From Sutterellaceae bacterium (GTDB lineage Bacteria > Pseudomonadota > Gammaproteobacteria > Burkholderiales > Burkholderiaceae_F): a stretch of DNA of 6,189 nt. Under the pieces are notes generated by a model. That model searched no databases. It saw only the letters and a program-made list of their open reading frames with translations, and had not been told where the DNA came from. Shown piece by piece: positions 1-6,189 of this stretch. The translations under genes were made by a program, and so were the position numbers. Every line of letters begins with the position of its first letter. The stretch's first letter is position 1. The stretch lies in contig JAUNOJ010000105.1 in NCBI GenBank assembly GCA_030531135.1, positions 1-6,189 of the forward strand, in the 5' to 3' direction.

Positions 1-912
1 ACTCGTGAAAGCCCGCTTGCCATGTGGCAGGCTTTGCATGTCCAAGCTCGTTTGCAACAGCAATATCCGAGCGCGGTCGTTGAAATTTTGGGTATGACCA
101 CCCGCGGCGATCAGATTTTGGATCGTACGTTGTCTAAAGTGGGCGGCAAGGGCTTGTTTGTGAAAGAACTTGAATCCGCAATGCTAGCAAGCCAACCCGA
201 CTTGGCCGTGCACTCTTTAAAGGACGTGCCGATGGAGTTGCCCGAAGGCTTTGTGCTGGCCGCCGTGAGCGAACGCGAAGATCCGCGCGACGCATTCGTG
301 AGCCCCAAGTACGAACGTTTGGAAGACATGCCTGCAGGCGCCAAGGTGGGTACTGCCAGCCTTCGTCGCGAATTGATGTTGCGCTCGCGCTTTCCGCACT
401 TGAAAATCGAATCCATTCGCGGCAACGTCGGCACGCGTTTGTCCAAGCTTGACCGCGGCGACTTCGATGCTCTCGTGATGGCAGGCGCCGGCTTAAAGCG
501 TTTGGGCTTAAGCGAGCGTATCCGCTGCCTGATCGATCCGTCCGACAGCTTGCCCTCTCCGGGCCAGGGTGCTTTGGGTATCGAAGTGCGCGCCGATCAG
601 ACGGCCGTGATTGAAGCGCTTCAGTTTATCAACGATCCGGTCACGCGCGCCTGCACCATGGCCGAGCGCGCCGTGTCCCGCGCCTTGGGCGGCTCCTGCC
701 AGGTGCCCTTGGCTGCTTACGCCATCGTCGAAAACGGCGAAATGTGGTTGCGTGCCCATGTGGGCGACCATCGCACGGGCGAAACGATTCGTGCCGAAGC
801 ACGCGCCCCCATGGCCGAACACTTGGAATTGGCCGCTCGCGTGGTCGAAATGTTGCGCGAACAAGGCGCCGATGCGCTGTTGGCCAAGGTTTTGCAGGAA
901 ACCGCTTGCTAA
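1..912 (+). CDS. hemC: Hydroxymethylbilane synthase (porphobilinogen deaminase), 5'-truncated by the window edge
   Basis: Cytosolic enzyme that joins four porphobilinogen molecules into the linear tetrapyrrole hydroxymethylbilane, the substrate of HemD. The frame is open from base 1 and begins [10 protein letters not shown], matching the conserved N-terminal TRQSPLALWQ of E. coli HemC; about nine residues are therefore missing, and the ATG at 22 is internal. Visible are 303 residues of a family that is usually about 310. Family signatures include [20 protein letters not shown] with the catalytic Asp (codon 223-225), [19 protein letters not shown], and [12 protein letters not shown], whose Cys (codon 697-699) carries the dipyrromethane cofactor. 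All the key residues that can be seen are intact, so the gene should be functional. A strong hairpin terminator follows 21 bases after the stop. The usual partner hemD is not next but about 1.3 kb away, behind an opposite-strand gene. Confidence 0.97.
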   Translation, partial: TRESPLAMWQALHVQARLQQQYPSAVVEILGMTTRGDQILDRTLSKVGGKGLFVKELESAMLASQPDLAVHSLKDVPMELPEGFVLAAVSEREDPRDAFVSPKYERLEDMPAGAKVGTASLRRELMLRSRFPHLKIESIRGNVGTRLSKLDRGDFDALVMAGAGLKRLGLSERIRCLIDPSDSLPSPGQGALGIEVRADQTAVIEALQFINDPVTRACTMAERAVSRALGGSCQVPLAAYAIVENGEMWLRAHVGDHRTGETIRAEARAPMAEHLELAARVVEMLREQGADALLAKVLQETAC

Positions 913-933
913 CCGAACAATGAAACGAACCTG

Positions 934-982
934 AATTTCCGGCGTCTCGGGCAAAAGAGCTTGAGGCGCCGAAATTTTATTT
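934..982 (+). terminator. Rho-independent terminator of hemC
   Basis: Left arm 934-952 pairs with right arm 959-976. AATTTC (934-939) pairs with GAAATT (971-976), C940 bulges, GGCG pairs with CGCC, and the stem continues through G-U wobbles and G-C pairs to the loop AAAAGA (953-958). The run TTTTATTT follows (975-982). It overlaps the last bases of the minus-strand gene that converges on hemC. It may also end that transcript, but the T-tract on the minus side is weak. Confidence 0.85.
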
Positions 983-2027
983 ACGCTACCGAAGCATTGA
1001 CGGTGGTCTTTTCAGAAGAATCCTCAAGTCGGTCATCAGATACTTTTCTGCCGTGAACAAACATGGCAGACAACCATTTGTAAACCAATTTTCGTTGCCC
1101 GGACTCGGAGGCTTTTCTCGGGCCAATCCAGTATTTGTGCCAATGTCCTCTTCTGAGATGAGATTCAACGGTTCGCCCTGTGGGGGCGCTGGGTAAATTG
1201 GCTTGTTCTTTTCGGATTTCGGCACCGATTTTTAAACCTACGTCAAAGTTGTGCACGCGCTTAGCCGGAAAGCAATGCAGTTTTCCTTTCTCAACTTTCG
1301 GGCGTGAATTTCCGGGTTTGTGGCTCGGCTCTTGTTGATCGACGATATCGGGTTCGTCTGCACACAAGTAGAGCGCGAGACAAAGCACTTTTTGAGCGAT
1401 TTCTTGAAGGTATGTTCGAAAAGACTTGATTCTTCCGACGGCTTGGGCGTGTATTGCATTGGAGTAATTGCCGGAGATCTCATCTAAGTACAGGTCGAAA
1501 GCTTTTTCGATGCTCCAATCGCCGAGGGGGATGCAGATCGAAATCATGCCGGATAAGCCGTTGACGAACGGATCGAACAGTTCGTCGAGAATCGTGATAA
1601 AAAGGTTTTGCTTTCCGTTCTGAGGATCGTCGTCGAGATAAACAAAACACCCTGATACGTTAGCATCGGCAAGCTTCATGTCGGGGGTTTCGATATAAAC
1701 GCACCACTCCGGAAGATGTGTCAAGGCTTCGCAGGGAATGTTTCCAGAAAAGCCGGTTTCAATCAACGAGCGGTATACGTCGGGGTCGAATTTGTAATGA
1801 CCTTTGCTATAGCGCCAGGTACCTATGGCGGCAAAAAAGTCGATCGGAGGCACGAGGTCGCGATAATTGGCCCGTATGGGGCAACTTGCCAAAGCCGCAT
1901 CCCATTTGCAACGTGGTAAGAAACACCAAGACTTCCATTGACCGCCTTGGTGCAGTTTCATATCATCAACTTGCTTGGATAGACCTTCGTAGGTGTTCCA
2001 AAACGGCAGAAGTTCCTCAGGTGGCAT
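981..2027 (-). CDS. AcrVA2-family anti-CRISPR-like protein
   Basis: The product is 348 aa from the ATG at 2027. An in-frame TTG at 2081 would give 366 aa, and neither start has a good Shine-Dalgarno. The ATG is preferred because its distance to the first shared segment fits AcrVA2. Numbering from the TTG, shared segments in the same order as Moraxella bovoculi AcrVA2 (322 aa) are: IGTWRYSKGHYKFDP (86-100) against GAWRNTLGIYQLDE; LPEWCVYIE (123-131) against LPDWCVYVD; ALYLCADEPDI (236-246) against LLWLCVAEPDI; VGLKIGAEIRKEQ (281-293) against IGERLGSEVRRYQ; HLRRGHWHKYWIG (308-320) against HIRRGHWHGYWQG; and a final W..AMFV. The comparison is from memory. AcrVA2 lowers Cas12a levels by acting on cas12a mRNA during translation. 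Whether this homologue does so is unknown; no cas gene is visible. No signal peptide or membrane segment is seen; residues 248-266 look like a polar linker. It lies opposite to and between hemC and hemD, uses AGA/ATA-type codons more readily than they do, and looks acquired. Confidence 0.78.
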   Translation of the reverse strand: MPPEELLPFWNTYEGLSKQVDDMKLHQGGQWKSWCFLPRCKWDAALASCPIRANYRDLVPPIDFFAAIGTWRYSKGHYKFDPDVYRSLIETGFSGNIPCEALTHLPEWCVYIETPDMKLADANVSGCFVYLDDDPQNGKQNLFITILDELFDPFVNGLSGMISICIPLGDWSIEKAFDLYLDEISGNYSNAIHAQAVGRIKSFRTYLQEIAQKVLCLALYLCADEPDIVDQQEPSHKPGNSRPKVEKGKLHCFPAKRVHNFDVGLKIGAEIRKEQANLPSAPTGRTVESHLRRGHWHKYWIGPRKASESGQRKLVYKWLSAMFVHGRKVSDDRLEDSSEKTTVNASVA

Positions 2028-2041
2028 GTTGTGTCTTGTTG

Positions 2042-2071
2042 ATTGTATGAACTGAAGGTTATCACACTCAA
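2042..2071 (-). promoter_or_regulatory. Candidate promoter of the AcrVA2-like gene
   Basis: On the minus strand TTGAGT (plus 2066-2071) and TACAAT (plus 2042-2047) are separated by 18 bases, a fair sigma-70 match. Transcription would begin near 2035, only about 8 bases before the ATG at 2027, so the message would be almost leaderless. This would exclude the upstream TTG start. It is a pattern match only. Confidence 0.35.
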
Positions 2072-2168
2072 GTGACAGCAAGGGACAATAGACGGAATGT
2101 CAGAAAAAGCGATCGTTTTCAGATTTGCAAAATCGGCAAAGTCTTTTTGCGTTGCCAAACGTCAAAAC

Positions 2169-2198
2169 TCGACAGAAATGTAAAGCACGGGCTAAAAT
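2169..2198 (+). promoter_or_regulatory. Candidate hemD promoter
   Basis: TCGACA (2169-2174) and TAAAAT (2193-2198) are separated by 18 bases, each one mismatch from the sigma-70 consensus. Initiation would fall near 2205 and leave a leader of about 48 bases before hemD. A dedicated promoter is expected, because hemC has its own terminator and the intervening gene runs the other way. The rest of the 225-base divergent spacer (2028-2252) is AT-rich and shows no gene. Confidence 0.45.
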
Positions 2199-2252
2199 TC
2201 GGCAAATATCAAGAAAAATTCCCCTCTTTACCATTTTTGACGAGTGTGAAAC

Positions 2253-3035
2253 ATGGGTTTATCTCACCAACCTGTCATTTTGATGCGCCCGGGCGCAGCC
2301 AACGATCGTTTGGCCGATGCATTGGAAAATATCGGTATTCAAGCTTGGCGCTGGCCGGCGTTTACCATCACCCTGCCCGAAGACGAGGCGATGGTGGCGG
2401 AGCGTTTTGCGCATTTGGACGACGTGGATATGGTGATCATGGCTTCTCCCGCAGCAGTGGCGGCCGTGGCGCACTGGGTGCAGGAGTGGCCCAAGCACAT
2501 TACGTTGGCAACGGTAGGAGAAGGTACGGCAAAAGTGATTCGTGCCGCTTGGGGCGACGAGGTTGCCGTGATTTATCCGGAAGGCGACGCCGAATTCTCC
2601 GGTTCCGAATCCTTGTTTGAAATCCTCAAGAAAACCCAGATTCCGCGTCGCGTGCTGATTGCCCGCGGCCAGACAGGACGCGAGTGGTTGAGTCAACAGT
2701 TGATCGAGCTTGGTGTGGACGTCGAACGTTTGGCTTGCTATGTGCGCGTGCCCATTGAATTGACGCCTGCGCAAATCGAAGATTTGGCCAGAGCCGTCAA
2801 GGGGCCGTCCCCCATCGTTTACATTACGAGTTCGGATTCGGTTGCAACGCTTTTGCATGCCATTCGACCGGTGGCAGGTGCCCGCGAATGGTTCCTGCAT
2901 GGAGCGGCCATCACCATTCACCCGCGATGCGCCGATCGTTTGCGCGAAGCCGGGTTCTTACACGTGGAAATTACGGGCACCGACGACGATCGCGTCAAAG
3001 AGCACGTGGCCGCCAACCTCTTGAAATTGACCTAA
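2253..3035 (+). CDS. hemD: Uroporphyrinogen-III synthase
   Basis: Cytosolic enzyme that cyclises hydroxymethylbilane with inversion of ring D to give uroporphyrinogen III, the branch point to haem, sirohaem and cobalamin. The 260 aa length matches single-domain HemD (about 250). This family is poorly conserved, so the call rests on pattern. The N-terminal VILMRPGAANDRLADALE is followed by the first lobe with ASPAAVAAV (64-72). Next comes VLIARGQTGREWLSQQL (134-150) with GVDVERLACYVR, then IVYITSSDSVATLL (188-201) in the second lobe, and a C-terminal HPRCADRLREAGF (223-235). Co-location with hemC strengthens it. The ATG at 2253 has only a weak GAG (2242-2244) as ribosome binding site. No hemX-like membrane extension or following hemX/hemY is present; ppa comes next after a terminator. 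Confidence 0.92.
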   Translation: MGLSHQPVILMRPGAANDRLADALENIGIQAWRWPAFTITLPEDEAMVAERFAHLDDVDMVIMASPAAVAAVAHWVQEWPKHITLATVGEGTAKVIRAAWGDEVAVIYPEGDAEFSGSESLFEILKKTQIPRRVLIARGQTGREWLSQQLIELGVDVERLACYVRVPIELTPAQIEDLARAVKGPSPIVYITSSDSVATLLHAIRPVAGAREWFLHGAAITIHPRCADRLREAGFLHVEITGTDDDRVKEHVAANLLKLT

Positions 3036-3051
3036 TTTGCAAATTTTTGCG

Positions 3052-3091
3052 AAAAAGCGCCCGCTCGGTTCTCACACCGAAGGGCGTTTTT
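3052..3091 (+). terminator. Rho-independent terminator of hemD
   Basis: AAAAA (3052-3056) pairs with TTTTT (3087-3091), CGCCC (3058-3062) with GGGCG (3082-3086), and TCGG (3065-3068) with CCGA (3077-3080), around the loop TTCTCACA. There is one bulged G and a small internal loop. The T-run forms the end of the stem. It starts 17 bases after the hemD stop. Confidence 0.8.
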
Positions 3092-3124
3092 AGCTTAAAA
3101 TATCGGGTCTTTGAAAAAATTCTA

Positions 3125-3152
3125 TTGGCTGTGCGCGATTGATATCTACGAT
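3125..3152 (+). promoter_or_regulatory. Weak candidate ppa promoter
   Basis: TTGGCT (3125-3130) and TACGAT (3147-3152) lie 16 bases apart, placing initiation near 3159 and giving a leader of roughly 35 bases before the ppa ATG. The match is mediocre and overlaps an inverted repeat (3131-3160). It is offered because ppa needs a promoter somewhere in the 100 bases after the hemD terminator. Confidence 0.3.
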
Positions 3153-3160
3153 ATGCGCAC
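3131..3160. repeat. Inverted repeat upstream of ppa
   Basis: GTGCGC (3131-3136) pairs exactly with GCGCAC (3155-3160). Inside, ATATC (3142-3146) pairs with GATAT (3150-3154) around the loop TAC, with GATTG (3137-3141) bulged on one side. No T-run follows, so it is not a terminator. It could be an operator or a leader hairpin, 32 bases before the ppa start. Confidence 0.4.
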
Positions 3161-3192
3161 GATTCATCAAAACTTTTATTGAGAACGAGAAA

Positions 3193-3744
3193 ATGGGTCT
3201 TGCCCGAGTGACTGCCGGCCGTGATCTGCCGCACGACTTTAATGTGATTGTTGAAATCCCCGCCAACTCTGCGCCGATTAAGTATGAAGTCGACAAAGAG
3301 TCCGGTGCTTTGTTTGTGGATCGTTTCGTCGGTACGGCCATGCACTATCCCTGCAACTACGGCTATATTCCGCAGACGATCGCCGATGACGGCGACCCCG
3401 TGGACGTGTGCGTTTTGACGCCCTTCCCGCTGATGACCGGCACCGTGATCCGTTGTCGCGCCATCGCCGTGTTGGTGATGGAAGACGAAGGCGGCGTGGA
3501 CTGGAAGATTTTGGCAGTGCCCGTGAGCAAGGTTTGCCAGCGCTATGCCAAGTGGAAGAGCGCCGACGATGTTCCGGCCGATGCCTTGGATCAGATTCGC
3601 CACTTCTTCGAACACTACAAGGATTTGGAACCGGGTAAGTGGGTGAAGGTCAAGGGGTGGCAGTCTCCCGAAGAAGCCGAAAAGTTGATCATGGAAGGCG
3701 TTCAGGGTTACGAATCCATGGACGTCAAGCCCAAGACGGCTTAA
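3193..3744 (+). CDS. ppa: Inorganic pyrophosphatase (family I)
   Basis: Mg-dependent cytosolic hydrolase of pyrophosphate to phosphate, which pulls biosynthetic reactions forward. The 183 aa product closely follows E. coli Ppa (176 aa). Active-site residues of the family are all present: Glu21, Lys30, Glu32, Tyr56, the DGDPVD signature with Asp66, Asp68 and Asp71, then Asp98, Asp103 and Lys105, and Tyr142-Lys143 within HFFEHYKDLEPGKWVKV. The ATG at 3193 is chosen because MGLARVTAGRDLP matches the family N-terminus and GAG (3187-3189) precedes it. An in-frame ATG at 3139 would add 18 residues absent from homologues. It sits between hemD and nadE, with terminators on both sides, so it is probably a single-gene unit. 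Confidence 0.97.
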   Translation: MGLARVTAGRDLPHDFNVIVEIPANSAPIKYEVDKESGALFVDRFVGTAMHYPCNYGYIPQTIADDGDPVDVCVLTPFPLMTGTVIRCRAIAVLVMEDEGGVDWKILAVPVSKVCQRYAKWKSADDVPADALDQIRHFFEHYKDLEPGKWVKVKGWQSPEEAEKLIMEGVQGYESMDVKPKTA

Positions 3745-3774
3745 TCGACGCTTTTAGCGCTTAAAGAAATCCCA

Positions 3775-3812
3775 GGACTCATGCAACAACGGTTGTATGG
3801 GTCCTTTTCGTT
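3775..3812 (+). terminator. Rho-independent terminator between ppa and nadE
   Basis: GGACTCATGCAAC (3775-3787) pairs with GTTGTATGGGTCC (3792-3804) along 13 base pairs, including two G-U wobbles, around the four-base loop AACG. TTTTCGTT follows (3805-3812). It begins 30 bases after the ppa stop, and its T-tract abuts the nadE ribosome binding site, leaving no room for a separate nadE promoter downstream of it. Confidence 0.8.
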
Positions 3813-3827
3813 AAAGAGACCTTGAAG

Positions 3828-5507
3828 ATGCTTTCCCGACCGAAATTTTCCATCGCCTGCGCCCAGATCAATCCCGTGGTGGGCGACTTGCGCGGCAATA
3901 AAGAACGTATTTTGGCTGCGGCTCGTCGTGCAGTTGCCCAACAGGCCGACATTTTGGTTTTGCCCGAAATGGCGCTTGAAGGATACCCGGTCGAAGACTG
4001 GGCCAAAAGTGCCGACTTCGCCCAAACGGTCGCATGCGTTCGGCAAGAGCTCTTGGAAGAACTTCAAGGTGTTGCGCCCGAGTTGACGGTGGTTTTCGGC
4101 AGTATCGAGGGCGGCAAACCCAAAAACTACAATACGCTTTGGGTAGTACGAGGTTCCGAAGTCTTGGGCACCAAACGCAAGGCTTGTTTGCCGCAGTACG
4201 GCGTATTTGACGAAGAGCGTTTGTTTGCGCAAGGAACGGATCCCTTGGTGGCGGATCTTTTCGGCACCAAAGCGGGCTTTGTCGTTTGCGAAGATCTCTG
4301 GCATGAAAAACAGGCACGTCTGGCAAAAGAAAGCGGTGCCGAAATTCTTATTGCCATCAATGCCAGCCCCTTTGAAACGGGCAAGCGCACAATGCGAGAG
4401 CGCGTCGTTCAGGACCACTGCACGCAATTGGCTTTGCCCGTGGTCTATGTCAATTGCGTGGGCGCACAAGACGAGCTCGTCTTTGACGGCAACAGCTTTG
4501 CTATGGACTTAAGCGGACATGTCTTTGTTCGCATGGCCGCCTTTGAAGAAGACTTTGCCGTCTTTAACGCTGCCGAACTTTTTGAGAATCACGCCGACGA
4601 AGAACAAAAAGACGATGTGACTGCCGAGCTTTATCAGGCGCTTGTCTTGGCCGTGCGCGACTACGTGCGAAAGTCGGGCTTTGCCGACGTGACCTTGGGG
4701 CTTTCGGGCGGCGTAGACAGTGCTCTGGTGGCAGCCATTGCCGTCGATGCTTTGGGAGCCGAGCATGTTTATGCCGTCGGCATGCCCACACGCTTTACGT
4801 CTGAAGCCAGCATCACGGAGGCCAAGAAACTTGCAACCAATTTGGGAATCGACTTCAAGATTCGAGAAATCGATACGCTCTTTGAGTCCTTTATGGCATT
4901 TTTTGCCGATGACTTTAAGGGCAAATCGTGGGATGAAACCGAAGAAAACCTGCAGGCACGCATTCGCGGCATGATTTTGATGGCTTACTCCAACAAGTTT
5001 AAGCGCCTGGTTTTGACCACGGGCAACAAGAGCGAAACGGCCGTGGGTTATTCGACGCTTTACGGCGATACGGCAGGCGCCTTTGCCGTGATCAAGGACG
5101 TTTTAAAAACCCAAGTGTGGGAATTGTGTCGCTATGTCAATTCAAAGGCAGGCTACGAGCGCATTCCTCAGTTTATTATCGATCGAGCGCCTTCTGCCGA
5201 ATTGCGCGAAGGACAAACGGACGAAGCAAGTTTGCCGCCTTACAAAATGCTTGATTCGATTCTGTCGGATTACGTCAACGAAGGCGATTGGCCCGAAGCC
5301 ATTGTCGATCGAGGTGTCGACGAAGCCAGCGTCAAGCGCGTGATCGGTCTCATTCATCGCAACGAGTTCAAACGTCGTCAAAGCCCTTTGGGTCCCAAGG
5401 TGAGCAATATGGCCTTTGGGCGCGACTGGCGTTATCCGATTGTCAATCGCTTTAATCCGTGCGACTATACGACCGCCGAAGAGCCCAAAAACGAACAAAA
5501 GTGCTAA
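3828..5507 (+). CDS. nadE: Glutamine-dependent NAD+ synthetase
   Basis: Converts deamido-NAD+, ATP and glutamine to NAD+, the last step of NAD synthesis (EC 6.3.5.1). The 559 aa product has two domains. The N-terminal nitrilase-type glutaminase (about 5-255) has the catalytic triad Glu47 (LPEMALEGYP), Lys118 (KACLPQYGVFDE) and Cys154 (VVCEDLW). The C-terminal synthetase (about 270-559) has the ATP-pyrophosphatase loop SGGVDS (293-298), TTGNKSE (397-403) and DRAPSAEL (452-459). The length is normal for the two-domain bacterial enzyme (about 540). The ATG at 3828 has AAAGAGA (3813-3819) at good spacing and leads straight into the KFSIACAQINPVVGD core. A TTG two codons earlier is less likely. 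glnB follows after 74 bases with no terminator seen, suggesting co-transcription. PII control of NadE is known in Azospirillum; applying it here is inference. Confidence 0.97.
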   Translation: MLSRPKFSIACAQINPVVGDLRGNKERILAAARRAVAQQADILVLPEMALEGYPVEDWAKSADFAQTVACVRQELLEELQGVAPELTVVFGSIEGGKPKNYNTLWVVRGSEVLGTKRKACLPQYGVFDEERLFAQGTDPLVADLFGTKAGFVVCEDLWHEKQARLAKESGAEILIAINASPFETGKRTMRERVVQDHCTQLALPVVYVNCVGAQDELVFDGNSFAMDLSGHVFVRMAAFEEDFAVFNAAELFENHADEEQKDDVTAELYQALVLAVRDYVRKSGFADVTLGLSGGVDSALVAAIAVDALGAEHVYAVGMPTRFTSEASITEAKKLATNLGIDFKIREIDTLFESFMAFFADDFKGKSWDETEENLQARIRGMILMAYSNKFKRLVLTTGNKSETAVGYSTLYGDTAGAFAVIKDVLKTQVWELCRYVNSKAGYERIPQFIIDRAPSAELREGQTDEASLPPYKMLDSILSDYVNEGDWPEAIVDRGVDEASVKRVIGLIHRNEFKRRQSPLGPKVSNMAFGRDWRYPIVNRFNPCDYTTAEEPKNEQKC

Positions 5508-5566
5508 AGTATCCCGATCCCGAACTTTGAGCTTGCAAAAGCCCGGTTCGACAAGAATTCCAACAA

Positions 5567-5920
<354 letters not shown>

Positions 5921-5946
5921 TCGCATCACGCAAAACTTGGTTTGAT

Positions 5947-5967
5947 GTGCCGCTTTTCGCGCGGCAC
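5947..5967. repeat. Perfect hairpin downstream of glnB
   Basis: GTGCCGC (5947-5953) and GCGGCAC (5961-5967) are perfect inverted repeats around TTTTCGC. No T-run follows, so it is not a terminator by itself. It lies directly upstream of the glnB terminator and may stabilise the 3' end of the message. Confidence 0.55.
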
Positions 5968-5971
5968 GGTC

Positions 5972-6016
5972 ACGGCGTCGGTCGAAAAAGTTTCGGCAGG
6001 CGCCGTTTGCTTTGTT
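5972..6016 (+). terminator. Rho-independent terminator of glnB
   Basis: Arms 5972-5987 and 5991-6006 form a 16-position stem with one G-A mismatch and two G-U wobbles around the loop AAG. ACGGCG pairs with CGCCGT at the base, and CGAAA with TTTCG next to the loop. The T-rich run TTGCTTTGTT (6007-6016) follows. Confidence 0.75.
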
Positions 6017-6023
6017 AAGGGCA

Positions 6024-6059
6024 AAATTAATCCCGCAACAGCATCAGGCTGCTACGGGA
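6024..6059 (-). terminator. Rho-independent terminator of the minus-strand gene at the right edge
   Basis: Arms 6031-6042 and 6048-6059 pair over 12 positions with two mismatches around a five-base loop. On the minus strand the hairpin is followed by TTAATTTT (plus 6023-6030), the expected U-tract. It begins 22 bases past the stop of the membrane protein gene and sits back to back with the glnB terminator. Confidence 0.65.
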
Positions 6060-6081
6060 ATGGTGGTAAGAATGGCGGAAG

Positions 6082-6189
6082 TTACTCCTTGTTGTGCTTG
6101 CCGATCTGGAAAGCCAACCAAAACCCGATCACGGCTAGTACAACGTAACATGCAAAGTTGCGCTTTATAGTTCTGGATAGAGGTGGTGC
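6082..6189 (-). CDS. C-terminal end of an unrecognised membrane protein, truncated by the window edge
   Basis: The minus strand is open from the window edge to a TAA at 6082-6084, giving 35 residues. They contain one hydrophobic span (FACYVVLAVIGFWLAFQI) and a short charged tail, GKHNKE. This looks like the final transmembrane helix of an inner-membrane protein. A minus-strand terminator lies just beyond the stop, which supports a real gene end. The family cannot be told from so little sequence. Confidence 0.55.
   Translation of the reverse strand, partial: APPLSRTIKRNFACYVVLAVIGFWLAFQIGKHNKE

Noticed and set aside
508..954. Minus-strand open frame of 148 codons opposite hemC, and a shorter one at 111-446
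   Set aside because: Both lie inside the clear hemC coding region and resemble no family; they are mirror frames produced by its codon usage.
1958..2158. Minus-strand frame of 66 codons at the start of the AcrVA2-like gene
   Set aside because: It starts with TTG without a ribosome binding site, overlaps the AcrVA2-like gene in another frame, and resembles nothing.
2072..2620. Plus-strand frame of 182 codons running into hemD
   Set aside because: Its second half is a shifted reading of hemD, rich in Arg and Gly as such shadows are, and its first half is non-coding spacer.
2259..2921. Minus-strand frame of 220 codons opposite hemD
   Set aside because: It lies entirely antisense to hemD, has an odd His/Arg-rich composition and no recognisable domain.
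3096..3101. TAAAAT as a ppa -10 element
   Set aside because: No -35 at proper spacing; that position lies inside the hemD terminator hairpin.
2995..3615. Minus-strand frame of 206 codons opposite ppa
   Set aside because: It is antisense to a certain gene and crosses the hemD terminator; the composition is typical of a shadow.
3741..4469. Minus-strand frame of 242 codons opposite nadE
   Set aside because: It is antisense to the NadE glutaminase domain and reads through the ppa terminator region; no domain is recognisable.
5942..6148. Plus-strand frame of 68 codons after glnB
   Set aside because: It runs through both hairpin terminators and opposes the membrane-protein tail; there is no ribosome binding site and no family resemblance.

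Overview
The window reads as a chromosomal segment of a betaproteobacterium. The best guess is Burkholderiales of the Sutterella/Parasutterella type, inferred from the protein sequences, the moderate GC content and the gene neighbourhood; no marker gene here proves the genus. Most of it is housekeeping: tetrapyrrole synthesis (hemC, hemD), inorganic pyrophosphatase (ppa), glutamine-dependent NAD+ synthetase (nadE) and a PII nitrogen-signalling protein (glnB), all on the + strand.

Layout. Positions 1-912 hold hemC, missing about its first nine codons. A strong intrinsic terminator follows at 934-982. A minus-strand gene (981-2027, possibly to 2081) comes next. Its product resembles the type V-A anti-CRISPR protein AcrVA2 along most of its length. 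A 225-base divergent spacer with candidate promoters for both directions leads into hemD (2253-3035), which ends in its own terminator. Then come ppa (3193-3744), a terminator whose U-tract touches the nadE ribosome binding site, nadE (3828-5507) and glnB (5582-5920). The right edge has two back-to-back terminators and the last 35 codons of an unrecognised minus-strand membrane protein (6082-6189).

How the genes relate. HemC and HemD catalyse consecutive steps from porphobilinogen to uroporphyrinogen III, and their genes are usually adjacent. Here they are split by the opposite-strand AcrVA2-like gene, which looks like an acquired gene placed between two complete housekeeping genes without damaging either. 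Pyrophosphatase removes the PPi released by NadE and many other synthetases. NadE uses glutamine as nitrogen donor, and PII senses glutamine and 2-oxoglutarate, so the nadE-glnB pair fits the reported control of NadE by PII.

The most notable item is the AcrVA2-family gene in a core chromosomal locus, away from any visible phage, plasmid or CRISPR gene. The family assignment rests on remembered motif matches to AcrVA2, not on a database search.
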